From Motacilla alba alba (lineage: Eukaryota; Chordata; Aves; Passeriformes; Motacillidae), in the NCBI RefSeq assembly GCF_015832195.1, contig NC_052046.1:31834911-31898910 (forward strand): a DNA stretch of 64,000 bases. Direction: 5' to 3'. The position numbers were made by a program, and so were the translations under genes. Shown one piece after another: positions 39,560-52,790 of this stretch (positions within the stretch are counted from its first letter, which is position 1; the number at the start of each line of letters is the position of its first letter). The notes beneath the pieces are model-generated. The model made no database searches. It was not told the DNA's origin and saw only the letters and a program-made list of their open reading frames with translations.

Positions 39560-40300
39560 GCAAACTGCTGCCAAAATTTGAACCGCCTGGGCATGCAGCT
39601 CGGTAGATACAAACGAGTGCGTTCAGGGTTTGGTCGCTGCCGCTCGGGCGAGAGGCGGCGCGGGGCTCGAGGGGCCCCGCCCCGGCCCGGGGCGAGCGCA
39701 GGGCCGGGCAGCGCCGGCAGCGGCCCCGCCCCGGTCCCGGCGGGAGCCCCGAGTCGCCGCCGCCGCGCCCGCTCCGCTCGGCACCGCCGCTGCCGCCGCG
39801 CCGCGCACACACAGTGAGTGCCGCCGTCGTGCTCCGCGCCGCTCCCGGGGCCGCGGCCTCGGCCCCATCCCCGGCCCGGTCCCGGCCCCGCCGCGCCAGG
39901 CGGCCCCGGCCCCTACCCTGCGCGCCCGCGGCAGCCGCGGCCGAGAGCGGCGGCGGGGCGGGCTGGGGGCCGGCGGCGACTTCGGCAGAACGCTGGGCTC
40001 AGCCCGGGGGACGAAAGGCGGCGCTGGGTCTGGGGCCGGGGCGGGGCCGCCTCCCGTCCCGGCGGGTCCCGGCGCCGCGCTCCAAGTGGGAGCTGCCCGG
40101 AACCACGCGGGGAGAGTTTCCTCGCCGCCGATGTGCTTGGGTGAAGGGCTGCTCTGCTCTGCGATACCGAAACTCCTCCGCTCCTCCTAGGCTAGCTTTT
40201 CGGTGTTTTCCCAGAAATATTTCTGCTTTCACTCGAAGTGAGCCGTGCCCCGCGTCCGCGTGTGCCGGGGCGCGGGGGACTGACCTGTAGCTCTTGAGGC
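39560..40300 (+). promoter_or_regulatory. TNFAIP8: CpG island promoter (inferred TNFAIP8)
   Basis: This is an abrupt island of very high GC and CpG density in an otherwise AT-rich window. It contains GC boxes of the type CCCCGCCCC at 39,675 and 39,724 and no TATA box. It is the only such island here, about 5 kb past the DMXL1 stop. In vertebrates the next gene downstream of DMXL1 in the same orientation is TNFAIP8, so I assign the island by synteny. Long open frames in all directions here result from GC richness and lack of stops, and are not genes. Confidence 0.75.
39735..39813 (+). other. TNFAIP8: TNFAIP8 first exon, non-coding (5' limit approximate)
   Basis: A strong donor GTGAGT at 39,814 ends an exon reading ...GCGCACACACA. 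It lies just downstream of the GC boxes, so transcription probably starts near 39,735-39,790. The exon has no ATG of its own in a useful frame. Human TNFAIP8 has a 188-residue isoform beginning MATDVF and a 198-residue isoform reading ...ESKEVATDVF (from memory). The Met and Val occupy the same codon position, which implies a codon split as A|TG or G|TG by the first intron. This exon ends in A, as the split-Met form needs. The coding exon is outside the window. Confidence 0.6.
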
Positions 40301-43300
40301 AGAGGCAGGCGTGGTGATGCAGCTGAAGTCTGCACGGTGGTGGTAAAAGAAACCTTTCTGAGACATGCCAGTTTGGCTTTGAAATATTGCTAGCAAAAAT
40401 CCTGAAGTTCAGCCCGTAGTTGTATCTTATTTACATAATACCAATTAAATAAAACAGATCACAATTCAGTGTGGATTTTTCCTTTTTAGAAACCTGAGTG
40501 GTCAGACCTTCCACACCTCTGTGTATTTCTACAGGTACATGTTCGCAGTCTTACGTGACCACGGGTAAAGCGAAACACGGTCCAGGTGATGCTTCCCCCT
40601 CTCTGCACGTGTCTTGCTCTCCTTTGCAAGTTTTTTGCATAACTGCTCAGTGAAACCACTCACGTTACATACAAACAGCCTGGTCAAAACTTCTCGCAGC
40701 AGTCGTTTTCACGCTCACTGGCTGGGTTGACTGCAACTGTGTTTATCTTTTGTAAGCTCTAAATAGGAAATTTGCTTTGAAAGAGCATCGACAGTGGAGC
40801 CAAGCCCAAAAAAAAAAAAAAAAAAGTCTGGAGGGGAGGAGTGTTGTGGTGGAAAGAGGTCTGAGCCCTGTATTTGGAAGACAAAACTTTGTGAACTTGG
40901 AACATGCTTAGAAGCAGGAACAAGGAACTGAAATGTTCTAGTACGTTTGCATTTAGTACTTGAACTAAAACGTTCTAGTACATTTAGCGTCTCTACTTCA
41001 CCTGAAAGCAAATTTCACCTGGAACACTACTGAAATAGAAGTTATGGTGCAGATCTTTGCAGGAGCACAAAATACCGCAGCTTGAAATGGAAGTTGCTCG
41101 CTGTTTGCCCTGACAACAGGAAGCTGCTCATTTCCGTTAAATAGTAACTTGCCTAGTCTGACTAAAGCTAGATTTCAGTGTGCTTCATGGTTTAACTTAT
41201 CTCTTTTGAGTTTTCTTTAAATAGTTACTGCTAGGTAAAGAATAATACTTGCTGCTTGAAAGAAGCTGAGCAGATAATCAAATCTCAACTTTGGTCAATT
41301 TCATCTTTTGATACAACAAGGCAAGTCCTCCAAGTGGTGGACAGTAAAATGCCTAATTAGCATTAAAGCAGATGATGCATCATTACAGTTTAGATTTTTA
41401 CAAAACTAATACTGAAATACTGAAATAGCTATTTATGGTATGTAAACAGTGGCTGGTTTGAGATAAGTTACGTCTTAGGATGAATTTTCTTCCAAGTTCC
41501 AGATGTTTTTCTTGAGTTTGCCTCATAATAGAGGTTGTGGGCTAGAATTTGCCTTTATGTTTTTTGTTAATCCTTGTACATGAACAGTACAAAAATGAGA
41601 AGGAAAAAAGTCACCAAATTGTATTTGTCATAATCTTACCACTGTATATATCCTTTAAAAATACCTACTTAATCTAAAAGGTTGTTAGTACCTTTTCATA
41701 GTTTTTTTTTCTGTATTTATTACATTCTAGCAGCTTTAACCATGTTCTAGATAAATTTGGTAACAGCTTCTTACATCCTTAAGATAAATCATAAGGCAAA
41801 TAGATGGTGCTGTGCTTCTTTTCCTTTTGTCTTTCTTTTCCCACTGCCTTTGTAGGTAGGTTTCTTGTAATTTTTTATATTTTCCCTGTATTGGACTGAT
41901 CATTTAAACTACTTTCATCTTCTCCCGCCGACAAATTTCTTACACTGTATTTGTCACATTTTGTGAATCAGATTGAACTGATGAACAAAACAAAATTTTA
42001 CTGAAAATTAGCTATATAGGAAGAATTTTCTTGTAGGGAAAGTATTCTTTGTACACAATAGACCTTGAAAAAGTGTCAAGACAATTTTCAGTAATGTGTA
42101 TCTCATCTTGACAGATTCTAGTGCTCTTGTTTTTGTTTGGAGTATCAATACAGAAACTGTGGTGCTCCAGGAGCAATGATTTAATGTCAAAGTAACTTGG
42201 GGAATTTTTTTGGGCTGGTCTGGGGGATTTTTTTGTGTCCATCTACTCACAGCCATGAGCAGCCATGTTGTCAATTCTATTTGTGATAAAAATGTTTACA
42301 ACATTCTTCAACTGTAATGTAGTGCAAATTCTAGGCCTCTTTATTTTATACTGGCTTTGCAATCACTGAAAGTGAGTATGGCTTGAAATGACATGGCTTT
42401 TTTTTTTTTCCTCTTATGCCTCCAATGTTGTCAGATCATAAGACCCAGAGTAAATGTTATGTGTGTTCAAGTGAAAGTTGAGGGCATTTTTCAGTTAAGC
42501 ATGTGAACAAGAGGTTTCACACAGCAGTTTTACATTCTCTTTCTCAAGTAATGTTTTGCTCAAACCAGAATTTCCTTTTTTAACCTAGAGATTGACCTCA
42601 CCCCCACTGAGAAGCGAGCTCTGTGCTCTGAGACTGAGGTGTGTAATTTTCAGAGCAGTGGCAGCACTTGGCTGTTTCCTAGCATCTCTGACAAGTCTCA
42701 AAGAAGGGGGAGAGTGTGGAATACAGGATTCGTGTTAGAAGCTGTTAATCCTGTGTTTCAGGTGCTGTTGCCTGAACTGATCGTTGACACTGTCATTTCC
42801 AGCCAAAACATCACTTCTCTCTTCATTTCAGTGTGGTGGTTCCTGGAATCTCTGTAGTAAGGCAGGTGTGTGAGATAGTGTATTAAACAAAATGCATAGC
42901 TTTTAAATTACAGAAGTTAAAACTGCTCCTTAATTTCAATATGTTTTTATTTGAAAATACAGATAATGGGTAGTAAATGTCTCAGTCCTTGAGCAATCCT
43001 TACAGGGACTTAAAAGGTGTTACATGACTTTTTGATGATAATACCCTTAGCTGGCATTGATGAGTTGTATGCTGAGGATGGTGGGATCAACAAAACTGAA
43101 CACATTAAAACCCAGCATTTTCTCCCAGTTTATGGAATATGAATGCAGTGAAGAATGTGGGAGTGCAGTAGTGTTGGCCTATGGAAATCAGGCTGGGTGC
43201 AGCTGTGGCTAATGGTGGTTATTTGGATACATGTCTGACCCTGAGTGATGGTTGTTAAATCATCTGAAGGAGGTGTGTGTGCATGAGCAGTGGGCTGGGC

Positions 43301-44942
43301 TCTCTGTGCTTGCAGTTGAGTAATTGGTCTGTTCTGTACCTGTGTCTGGAGACCCCAGAATAACCTGGTGGAACTTCCATTTACCGTAGCAGTTTGATAT
43401 TTATTACCTGATCAGTTGCAAAAATTTTATTGTGTAGTGTGTTTAAGCCTTTCTCAGTTAATGGATTCATTTTTGCTGTAGTACTGGAGCCTTACTGGAG
43501 CATGTCTGAATAGTGTGCCCATGCTAGGGAAGTCTTCAGAGAAATTCAGGGAATGACAGAGCAAAGCAAACTGTTTTAAACAGAACTGGCTTCTATAGTT
43601 GAAGATTTTACATGCTTGCTTCTTTTAGTGTCTTTGGTACTTAGAAACTAAATTTCCAGCTGACTAAGTATTTTTACAGACAATATATTTTTTCCTTGTT
43701 TGGTGTTTCGTCTGCAGAAGTTACTGGCGCTCAGTATATTCAGGGTGAACTGTAAATAACTGAACTGAAGAAAAACATATAACTGTAGTCCATGTTATTC
43801 CTCTACTTGTAAAAGGAAAGACTTTATTAAACTTTAAGGTAATGAGAAGCAGAAAAACAAGCTGCAAACAGAGGAAGCATATACCTGCATGTCATTATCT
43901 GTTAAGGTATTTGTCTCTTGAACTTTGACATTGGAACACCTCTCTGGTGGTGGAAATAAAATCTATTAGTTACCTGTGACTGATTGTCCTCTCCAGCATA
44001 TATATATGACACACAGATAGTGTTGTAATTTGGTTGTCTTGAAAGGCATTTTAAGTAATAAGTGATCCAGTGAGGCAAAAAAAGGTACGTGTTAGGTAAA
44101 AAAGTGTTTAGGAAGGGGACAATAATTTTATCCAAATACATGCTAAATTGAAATTTATCAAATAAAATGTTACCACATTTGAATTACTGATTGTGCAATA
44201 TGGGGTGTGTAACCACTGTGATTCCATGAAGAGGAATTTAACTTCTAGCTGAAGTAAGTTGTTTTCAACCCAATTCCCATACTCCAGTGCTGCCTGCTTC
44301 TGATTTGATGCATAGTAGTGGGCTATCTAAAATATGTTGGCATTACTGCAGAATATTATACTTACCTGAAGAAGTTACTTTACCTGCAAGTGCAGCTGAA
44401 GTTCTGGAAGTGAATTGTACAATTCTGAAAGAAAGGGAATTAAAAATTTGGCTTCAGGCAATGAGGAGCATTCTCTGTCAGAAGTCTGTTGGGTGTATGT
44501 GCTAACTAGCACTTCCAGCCTGAATATATTGCTGCTCTCACTCAGTTCTGAAAAAAACAAAAGTGTAATTTCCTGCTTTTGCCAGTTTTGCAGAAATCTG
44601 AGACATAGCTGGGTCAATACTATCACTGGAATATTGTTGATGGGATGGGGATAAAATAATCTCTACTGGTTTCTTATGGACATGGGCACTGAAAATGTTA
44701 AGCTTTATATGGGAAGTGTAAAAGTAAAGGATACTTCTGGGCCCATGAATCTTCTGCTAAGTCCAGTTTCAAAAAGTGATGTTTGCAACAAATCCTTTTT
44801 ATCCATAAATTGCACACTGTATAGCGGAAAGCTTATCTCCAGCAGCTATAAATAGTGAAATTATCTAAAATGTGATTCAGCTTTTTTATTGCAATGTCCG
44901 AAGTAAATAACTGCCTCTTGAGTTACTGAAAGCATTCCAGTG
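40301..44942 (+). other. TNFAIP8: TNFAIP8 intron 1 (inferred), first part
   Basis: Downstream of the island the sequence returns to AT-rich intron-like DNA. It contains an 18-base poly-A at 40,808-40,825. No exon, RNA gene or recognised transposable element was found. Confidence 0.5.
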
Positions 44943-45945
44943 TGTCGTGGGCTGACCTTGACTGGCTGCCAGGCACCCATCAAAGCTGCTCTATCACTCA
45001 CCCTGGTAACTGAAAAGGGGAGAGAAAATAGAACAAAACATTCAAGGGTTGAGATAAGGACCAGGAGAGATTATCCGCCAAACAGGATTACAGGATAATG
45101 AGAAGTAAAATAAGTGTTAAGAACTTCCCCCCATCTGCCCCTCCTTCCCACCTCTACCTTCTTCCCAGCAGTGCAGGGAGATGGGGGATGGAGTTTATGG
45201 CAAATTCATCAGCGTTTCTGCACTGCTCAGGGAGACGACTTCTGTTCCAGAGTGGGGTCCCTCCCACAGGAGACAGTTCTCCAGGAACTTTTCCAGCTTG
45301 AGTCCATTCCACAGGCAACAGTTGTACATAAAATGCTGCAGTGTGGGTCGCCCTTCCATGGGGTCAGTCCTGTTCCAGTTTGGGTCCCACAGATGGGCAC
45401 AAGTCCTACCAGGAAACCTGCTCCAGCATGGGCTCCCCTCTCCACAGGTCTGCAGGTCCCTGCCAGGAGCCTGTTCCAGCACAGGCCTCCCATGGGTTCA
45501 CAGCCTTCTTGCACACACCAGCCTGCTCCAGTGGGGGGTTCTCCATCACCTGCAGGTGGATCTCTGCATCCCTGTGAACCTCCATGGCTGCAGGGGTACA
45601 GCTGCGTCTCCATGGACTGCACCACGGGCTGCAGGGCAATCTCAGCTCCAGCACCTGGAGCACCTCCTGCCCCTCCTTCACTGACCTTGGGATCGTCAGA
45701 GATGTTTCTCTCACATGTTCTCACTCCTCTCTGAGCATATTTTCATCAGCCCAATAACCCTTTTCTCCTTCTTAAAGATGTTACCGCAGGGGCGTTGCCA
45801 TCTTTCTTGATTGGCCAGCGGCACTTCCATCCGGGAGCCGGTGGGCATTGGCTCTGCCAGACATGCGGGAAGCTCCTGGCAGCTTCTCACAGGAGCCACC
45901 CCTGTAGCCCTCAATACCAAAACCTGGCCATGCAAAACCAATATG
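44943..45945 (+). mobile_element. Solo LTR, about 1 kb, avian ERV family
   Basis: The element begins TGTCGTGGGCTGACC and runs about 1,003 bp to near CAAAACCAATATG. Its body matches, from memory, an abundant songbird LTR family: the GGGTTGAGATAAGGACCAGG segment, repeated 'ctccagcatgggctcc' modules, CCACGGGCTGCAGGGCAATC, TCTCACATGTTCTCACTCCTC, and ATTGGCTCTGCCAGACATGC near the end. Flanking 5-mers CAGTG (44,938-44,942) and TAGTG (45,946-45,950) match at 4 of 5, a plausible target-site duplication. The usual CA end appears mutated to TG. No internal viral genes flank it. The frames of 100-200 codons inside it are accidental. Confidence 0.85.
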
Positions 45946-48900
45946 TAGTGCTATTTTAACAGTTATGAAGGGCATTTTGGTGCTCCTTTGCCTTAGGGAA
46001 GAGAGAGGAATTTGCTGCTATGTTAATTGTTATTAATGAAGCATCACCATTTTATATGAAATGAGTTTTAGAGCTATCACTTGTATATCATAGTATGAAA
46101 TCAGTAGCAAAACCATACCTCCCATCTTTTGCAAAACATTTGGTAGATAGGGTTTGAGTGTTTACATACTGTGGTTTCAGAATGTAGAGAAATATTAGTT
46201 TGGTATTAGAAGGTACCTGTGCCTTTCTGACTCATCTGCTGCAGATGGTTCTTTCTGAGTGGTAAGTATGTGCATGCATAAAAAAGCTAGATAAGGTAAG
46301 CTAGTTAAATGGCCTGTAATTAAGCCCTGATTATTGAGTTGGTTTGGAGTATTCATAATTAGATATATGTTTGTTTATGATATCCTTCCACTTCTCAGCA
46401 GAAGTTTATTTGTTTTGTATATATGCTTAGCCCACTTTCCTTAGTGCATTAAAGTAATTTTCAGGCTCTGTGGAAGAACCTTTGCCCACCTTCAGCTCAT
46501 TCCACATCCTTCTTCCTCCATTCAGAACACAAAATCTGCATTTTATCAGCTGCACTTCAAATGAATTTTTTACTTTATGCTTTGTAAGGTGAAACAAAAA
46601 TGAACAACTGCTTAGCAATTTTTTTTTTAATTCTAGCTCATCTTGATGTTTTATTGTCAGTAACTGTTGATATTAAGATTTTGTTTAATCCTGATATACT
46701 GTCTTTATGACTAACTGCAGGACTGTTTTATTAAAAAAAATCTTCTTCTGAGGAAACATTGTTTACCTTTATGTCTTTGATATGGAGAAAAACATTTTGC
46801 TGCTGTAGCTTGTAGTGTTTGGGATTCCAGACATAAAATCTGTGTCTCAAGTAGTCTAGAGTTGATCTTATTTATAACTTTCAGCTCTGTTATCTTTTTG
46901 GCATGACCGGAATGATTTTGTAGGCAGCTAAGTGGGGTTTAGTGGCATGTGAAAATTAATTATGTTTTTTATGAGGTTAAAAAGTAGAAGTTATTTGCAA
47001 AAGATTCAGGGATCTTTTGGAGGGAACAAGAAAGACAAAATCTGAGCATGTTGTGGTAGCCTTGAAGTTTGTTTATCTGTCCAAAAGTTTGCAGGTCAAG
47101 TTAGAAGAAGGTAGTTGGTAACTTTTATGTTTAGATGTCTTATTATGGCTAGGAAATCTTATCCTGATCCTTAAAGTCCATTTCACCCCTTAAAATTGTA
47201 TGATTCCATCTTCTGTGATTTCCAGTGGTTTCAGAATAATTTAAACTCACTGAAGGGGAGTCTTTCTCTGCTTGACTACAGTTTTATTTTCTTGTATACT
47301 GTATACTATATTTGTTGTTACTGTGTATAAATTACAGGATACTTTAGCCTCCTCTCTGATGAAATAATGAGACAATACAGATCTGTTACTGTAAGCACTG
47401 CTGTAGGAATCTTAATAGTTTTGTGTAGCTGCCAGACCGGTTTTTTTTTTTTTTTGGTCCTGTACTTGACAACATATTGAGGGGTGGAATTTCTTCTTGT
47501 TTGAAGATCTCATTCTAGAAATTGTTTGTATTATACCCTTGTATTGCTATGCATTTCATATCAAGGTCTTATCTGCTACTTTTCTGAATTCAATTGATTA
47601 TTTCCAGGCATATTTACCTAATTTGTTCTCCATTAAGTTGTAGTACTTCAGTGCATTAGATCACTCTCTTGTTAAGGAAAAAGAAATATTCAAATCTTGT
47701 TTTGTTTGTTGGAGCTTTCGAAAATGTATTAGAACTTACAGGTAGAGCTGAATAATAGTAGAAATGCGATTAACATCTGAATTAGAAAAATTCAGTAGAA
47801 AAATCTGTGTAATCCAAACAATGAATTTGTGTTGTATTGGTCGGCAAAACACCACACTGGTCAGTGATGCAGAAAGTATGCTGATTGTGACCAAATGCTT
47901 TTGTGCAGGTTTGCCAGCAGTATTTGCTGTACAAGTGGTTTTGAATATGCAGGTGGATGGTTTAAAGTCACTTGAAATGTCAGTTTTGTTGACATTAATA
48001 CCAGGAGGCTAAGTGGGGAATAGATAAGGGGGAATAGTGAATGTGAGGTCAGTGATAGGTGATAAAATACTGTATGCATTTTTATTTATTCCTGTGAGGT
48101 GTTCAAATGTAATCTGAGGTGATTAGCAGTTTATACATTTCTTCTGCTTCAGATCTTATATTGGATAGTATAGAGAGCCTGAATTACTACAAAAAGATCC
48201 ATCTGCTGAAAGCATGTTCTAGGCAATACCAAAAGATGAAAAGCACAGGACATGGTCCTTGCTGTTGACCTCAGCACATGGACACTGCTGTCCAGCTCAT
48301 CCGGGATCCCTAAACATTGGTTGTTTGCCAGTGTTTTCCAATTGGCTTTGTTCAAGTTATTTATTGTTACCCATAGTTTTTTAGAAGTTTCTTAGCATTT
48401 CAGCATACTCGTTTTTCTAATTACTTGATTTAAAATTTAAGGCCTTTAAAAAAAAAAAAAAAAAAAACCAGCACCCAAACTGTATTGGTGTAAAGATCCT
48501 GCTTTACATGGAGTGCCATGTTCTGTATATCAAGCCAGGTATTTAATTTCAGTGATCACAGAAGAGGGTCTATTGAAAAAAACTTTGAGTGTTTGGTCCA
48601 CCTGACGGGGATTCAGCATTTGAGACCTATAAAACCTCTAAGTGCCTAAAACCAGAGTATATGATGCTGTTCTGTACACAGGAAGCCGTGTCACAAAACC
48701 AACCCTGCTTTCTGCTCAAGCACAAGAATTTATATGTATGTGACTGAGGTTGGGGAAGGAGAGTGTGGGGTTACAATGGACTTTAAAATTTAGGTTTAAA
48801 ATTATAGGAAAGCAGACCTCTCTACTATCCAGTCTTGAATGAAGCATGCAGCATTTAATAATCTCTAAGTTACATAACTGTATGTGAGAAAGGTAGTATA

Positions 48901-51900
48901 GAACTCCACAGCTAAAAAGGCAGTTGTGACCTAGTTCAACTTTGTCTTAAAACAATGCTGCTTAAAAAATGAATAGCTATAGCACAAATCTGAAAGTTGG
49001 TGTTCTGAGTCTTGATGACAATAAATACATTAATGGAGAAGAATGTCCACTAACAGATAGGCAAAGGAATAAATTATTAGCTGGGAGGATTAAATTCAGA
49101 ACTTGGATCAAATCAAATACTGGAATAAGGATTAGAAGAATCTTGAGAAGCTTAAATGAACTCCTTGAGATGAAAAACAAAAGACTGAAGAGAAAAAAAA
49201 AAAGTGTTTAAAGCTTTGTTTTTTTCTTAATATGAGCAACCGAGTAACACATAAAATAAGCTGAAGGTAATAAAACATTTAACAGTGCCAAGCAGAAGAG
49301 AGGTCTTTGTCAAAGGCTCTTCATAGAAGAGAAGTAGTTAGATATCCAGCATGGGAGTCTATGTGATAAAACTATGTGATCATGCAGCTTTTTTTCTGTG
49401 CACAGTCAGCTAAGGGCTTGCTCTGTGACAGTGGTAGAATCAGTGGACTAAAACTTTTCTGGCTTTTTTTTTTTTTTTTTTTCTGTGGGTATGAGCTGAG
49501 AACACCGCAGTAAAAATGAAATTAATGGAAAGCTTGCTGGCTCTAGAGCACTTTGGAGAGTGCACTTGCCTTGAGAAAAGCTGTCAGACCCATCTGTGCC
49601 ATTACAAGAAGCTCACAGCTGGGGCACAGCTGGGTTGACCTCTGGCCGGGTGCTGCAGGCCACAGGGGCAAGTGGAGCTAAATGCCTGAAGCTAGGTATC
49701 CTGCCTCATTTGGGATGGTCTCAGAGAGGCAGGCACATCATATGGGGTGCCTTGCGAAATGTGTCCCAGAGTGGGACTTTCTCCCTGCCTGAGAAACCAT
49801 CTGCCTCCGGCAGTGGTGTGGAGCCCAATGGGAGTGTTTGTGTCCCCTGTGGTGGGTGGGTGACCAGGTACGGATCTCATGGGGCTGTGCTGGCTGTGGA
49901 GGCAAATAAACAGTTGGTCAAGTTGCTGTCACACTGGCAGTGTGAAGAGCTGTGAGCATCACCTAATTTCTTCTGCTCAGTAAATTCATCTGAAGTTCCC
50001 TCAAGGGTCACACTACTAGACCTGACTAATTTGGAGGCAATTTGTAAAGGTGCTTAGTGTTGCTGCAGTGTAACCCTGAAAATATCATGCCTTAAGCTTG
50101 TCTATACCTTAAACAAGACCATATTGTAATTATGGTGTTCAGGCTCTGAAGTGAGTACTGCTTGTGGAAGGAAAGCTGTGTGTCCGGCTAGCAGAGGCCC
50201 TTCAATAGTCAGAGCTGGGAAATCCTGTTCTCTGGACAACCCCCATCCCTCTCTCAACCCTCTTTACTGAAAGAAAGTACTATAGAAACAGTCTTTCTCC
50301 AAAATAAAACGCGCAAATAACTGTTACATCCTGCTAGACTTCTCAGTTGAAAAGCACATTATAACATTATCTGCTCTATTCTCCATCAGTGGCCTCAGAG
50401 CAAGTTGTGGAAGTCTGGAAGCCTGCAGCAGGGCACAGCCCTTAGGTGACAGTATCCCAAAGGTTGTGCTCCTGTGTCTGAAAATTTTGGCTGCATAGAG
50501 TAAGGTTTGAAATGGGAAATAGCTGTCTGTGCAAATGCAGTAATTGTGCAGCAGTTGTTCTGTAATACTCAGTGTGTGGCAACTTACAGCAAAATTAACT
50601 CCTATTTTGGATCTGAATCTTGAAACTTTCAATGCGACATTACTTCAAGGGAATAAAAGGCAGTCAAGTGCTTCAAAGCATAACATCTTTTTTCCCCTCC
50701 CTTTAAATTATTTCAAGTTGTATTATTTATGCATAATTTAGTTTTCATCTAGAAACAGACATTGACAAAGTGGTTCTGTTACTTAAAATGGGAATCCTGA
50801 GGAGATTCACAAGTACATGTAGTTTAAAAAAATGTTAGAGCAACAAGATTTTTACAGTCTAATCTCACTGCTGGGAGAAGGTGGGATGATAAACTAATGA
50901 AGTTACTCTAACATAAGCTAGTGAAATTAGAAGATAAAATTGAAAACTGTGGAAAGAATTCAGTCAATAACTTGCCTGCTCCCTTAGTACCCCTCTTCTT
51001 TGAGTGTTCGAAAGGAAATAAACAGATTAGTTTTACATCCATTCTTCTTGTAGTACCTCTGGCACTATACATGAACAGATGAATGTTTAGTCTGACTAGC
51101 AAATTTCGCAGTTCCTCTTTTTTATGTGCTCCTTTTATGCGGAGCTTGTACTTAATTCTTCTTTCCCATGCTCTTCTCCTCCTGAAAACCCCCTGGAGAT
51201 ACTTGAGTAGTGTCAGGTAAAGGCAGTCCAATATGTCCCAGTAAAAAATAATTATCACTAAAGGAAAATAGGTTCCTCTTTGAGTACATGAGATCTCTTA
51301 TTGACAGTGGAGGTGTGTAAGTCAATTAGTGCTGATGACTATAAAGCTGGTTGGGTGATCCAGAGTAAATATGCTTCAGATATTGTATGTTATCTTGTTT
51401 TGACACCAAGCTTAAAATAATCTGTTGGAGGAGACTTCTCTCTGTGACATTTTAAATTCCTTTTATTTTACATGATTAGAAGAGTTCATATTTCTTTATT
51501 GGGAAAAAACTTCCTTCCAAACTGTCTAAAGAGAAGAATGTAATTTCTTTCGTGTTTTTCCATTATTCAGGTGAGGAACTTTCAGTAACTGGTAATATTA
51601 GTACTATACAAGATAGTTTTGTTACATAACATCAGGTTTTTTGCACAGTTTAGGAGGTAATTCATACCAAACTAAATGTTCTCAGACATCTACTTGTAAT
51701 GCTTATTTATTGATTTGATTGATTAAGTGCCATGTGCTTTAAAAGTTTTTTTTTTCTGGCTACGATTCATAGTTCTGATTTTTTTTTTTCTCCAGAGTGA
51801 CAAATCCAGACAGGTTTCTCTAAATTTCTCTGTAACAGCTGCATGTAGTAACATGTACATCAAGTAAGAGTAGTAGGTCTGAACAGTGTTCTCCTCTGTA

Positions 51901-52163
51901 TGAATAAAATACAGAAACTGCTATGATGAAAGCTTTTTTGTGCTTAGGACCACAGGCTAAATTTCTTCTCAAAACCTAATTTTTCCATGTATTATTCTTG
52001 GACTGAAGAAAGTAGCTCAAAATATTCAGACCTACATTTTCATTCATAGATGTTTAAATATTTTTAAGCAAACTTTATGCCTGTATTTACTTGGAAAATG
52101 CCTGGTGTAATTTCAGCATGCTGGTATTCTCCTTATTTCCTTTACTATATGCTCCCATTTTTT
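45946..52163 (+). other. TNFAIP8: TNFAIP8 intron 1 (inferred), second part
   Basis: AT-rich intron-like sequence with homopolymer tracts at 47,441-47,455 (T15), 48,449-48,467 (A19) and 49,464-49,482 (T19). A GC-richer patch near 49,600-49,950 contains open frames on both strands and no recognised family. No exon was identified. Confidence 0.5.
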
Positions 52164-52790
52164 CAGAATCATAGAATGGCCTGGATTAGAAAGGACCTTC
52201 AAAGGTAGATTAGGCCTAGCCCTGGCCCCCACAGTAATGGACATGTGTTCACTAGGCAGTGTTGCTCAAAGCCCCTCCAGCCTGGCTTTAAACACTTACA
52301 GGAATGAAGCATCCATGACTTCTCTGGGCAGTGTGTTCCAGAGCCTCACCCTCGTGGTAAAATATTGCTTCTGTATGCCTAGTATAAAACTTCCCTCTTT
52401 CAGTTGAAAACCCCTTGTCTGGTCACTATGGACTCCAGTAAAAAAATCTTTGCTCCTCTTCTTTTAATCCCCCTTTGAGTATTGAAACCTCAGAAAAGTT
52501 TTCTCCAGAGCCTTTTCTTCTCTGGGCAGAGCACCCCCACCTCTCATCCTGTCTTCATACGAGAGGTGCTCCAGTCCTTGGATCATCTTTGTGTCCTCCT
52601 CTGAACTCTCTTCAGCAGGTTCACATCCTTCTTATATTGGGGGTCCCCGAGCTAGATGCAGCACTCTGGGTGGGAGTAGAAGGGCAGGGTCACCTCCCTG
52701 GACCTTCTAGCCACATTACTTTTGATGCTTTTTGATGCCTTTCTGGGCTGCAAGGACACACTCCCAGCCTATATCAAATTTCCCCTATTT
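52164..52790 (-). mobile_element. CR1 LINE, 5'-truncated, antisense
   Basis: On the + strand it starts CAGAATCATAGAATGGCCTGG, the reverse complement of a CR1 3' end. It continues with CTCAAAGCCCCTCCAGCCTGG, GTGTTCCAGAGCCTCACCCTC and CTCTGGGCAGAGCACCCC. About 630 bp is kept, with stops in all frames. Confidence 0.85.

Noticed and set aside
39549..40290. Long overlapping open frames in the CpG island, both strands
   Set aside because: They are rich in Arg, Pro, Ala and Gly, overlap one another in several frames and arise because GC-rich DNA has few stops. None resembles a known protein.
45114..45734. Open frames of 165-206 codons on both strands
   Set aside because: They lie wholly inside the solo LTR (44,943-45,945) and reflect its GC-rich repeated modules, not a gene.
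48969..49211. 80-codon Lys/Arg-rich frame
   Set aside because: It has an unusual composition but lies in AT-rich DNA with an A-rich end, no splice or promoter context and no recognisable domain. Probably chance.
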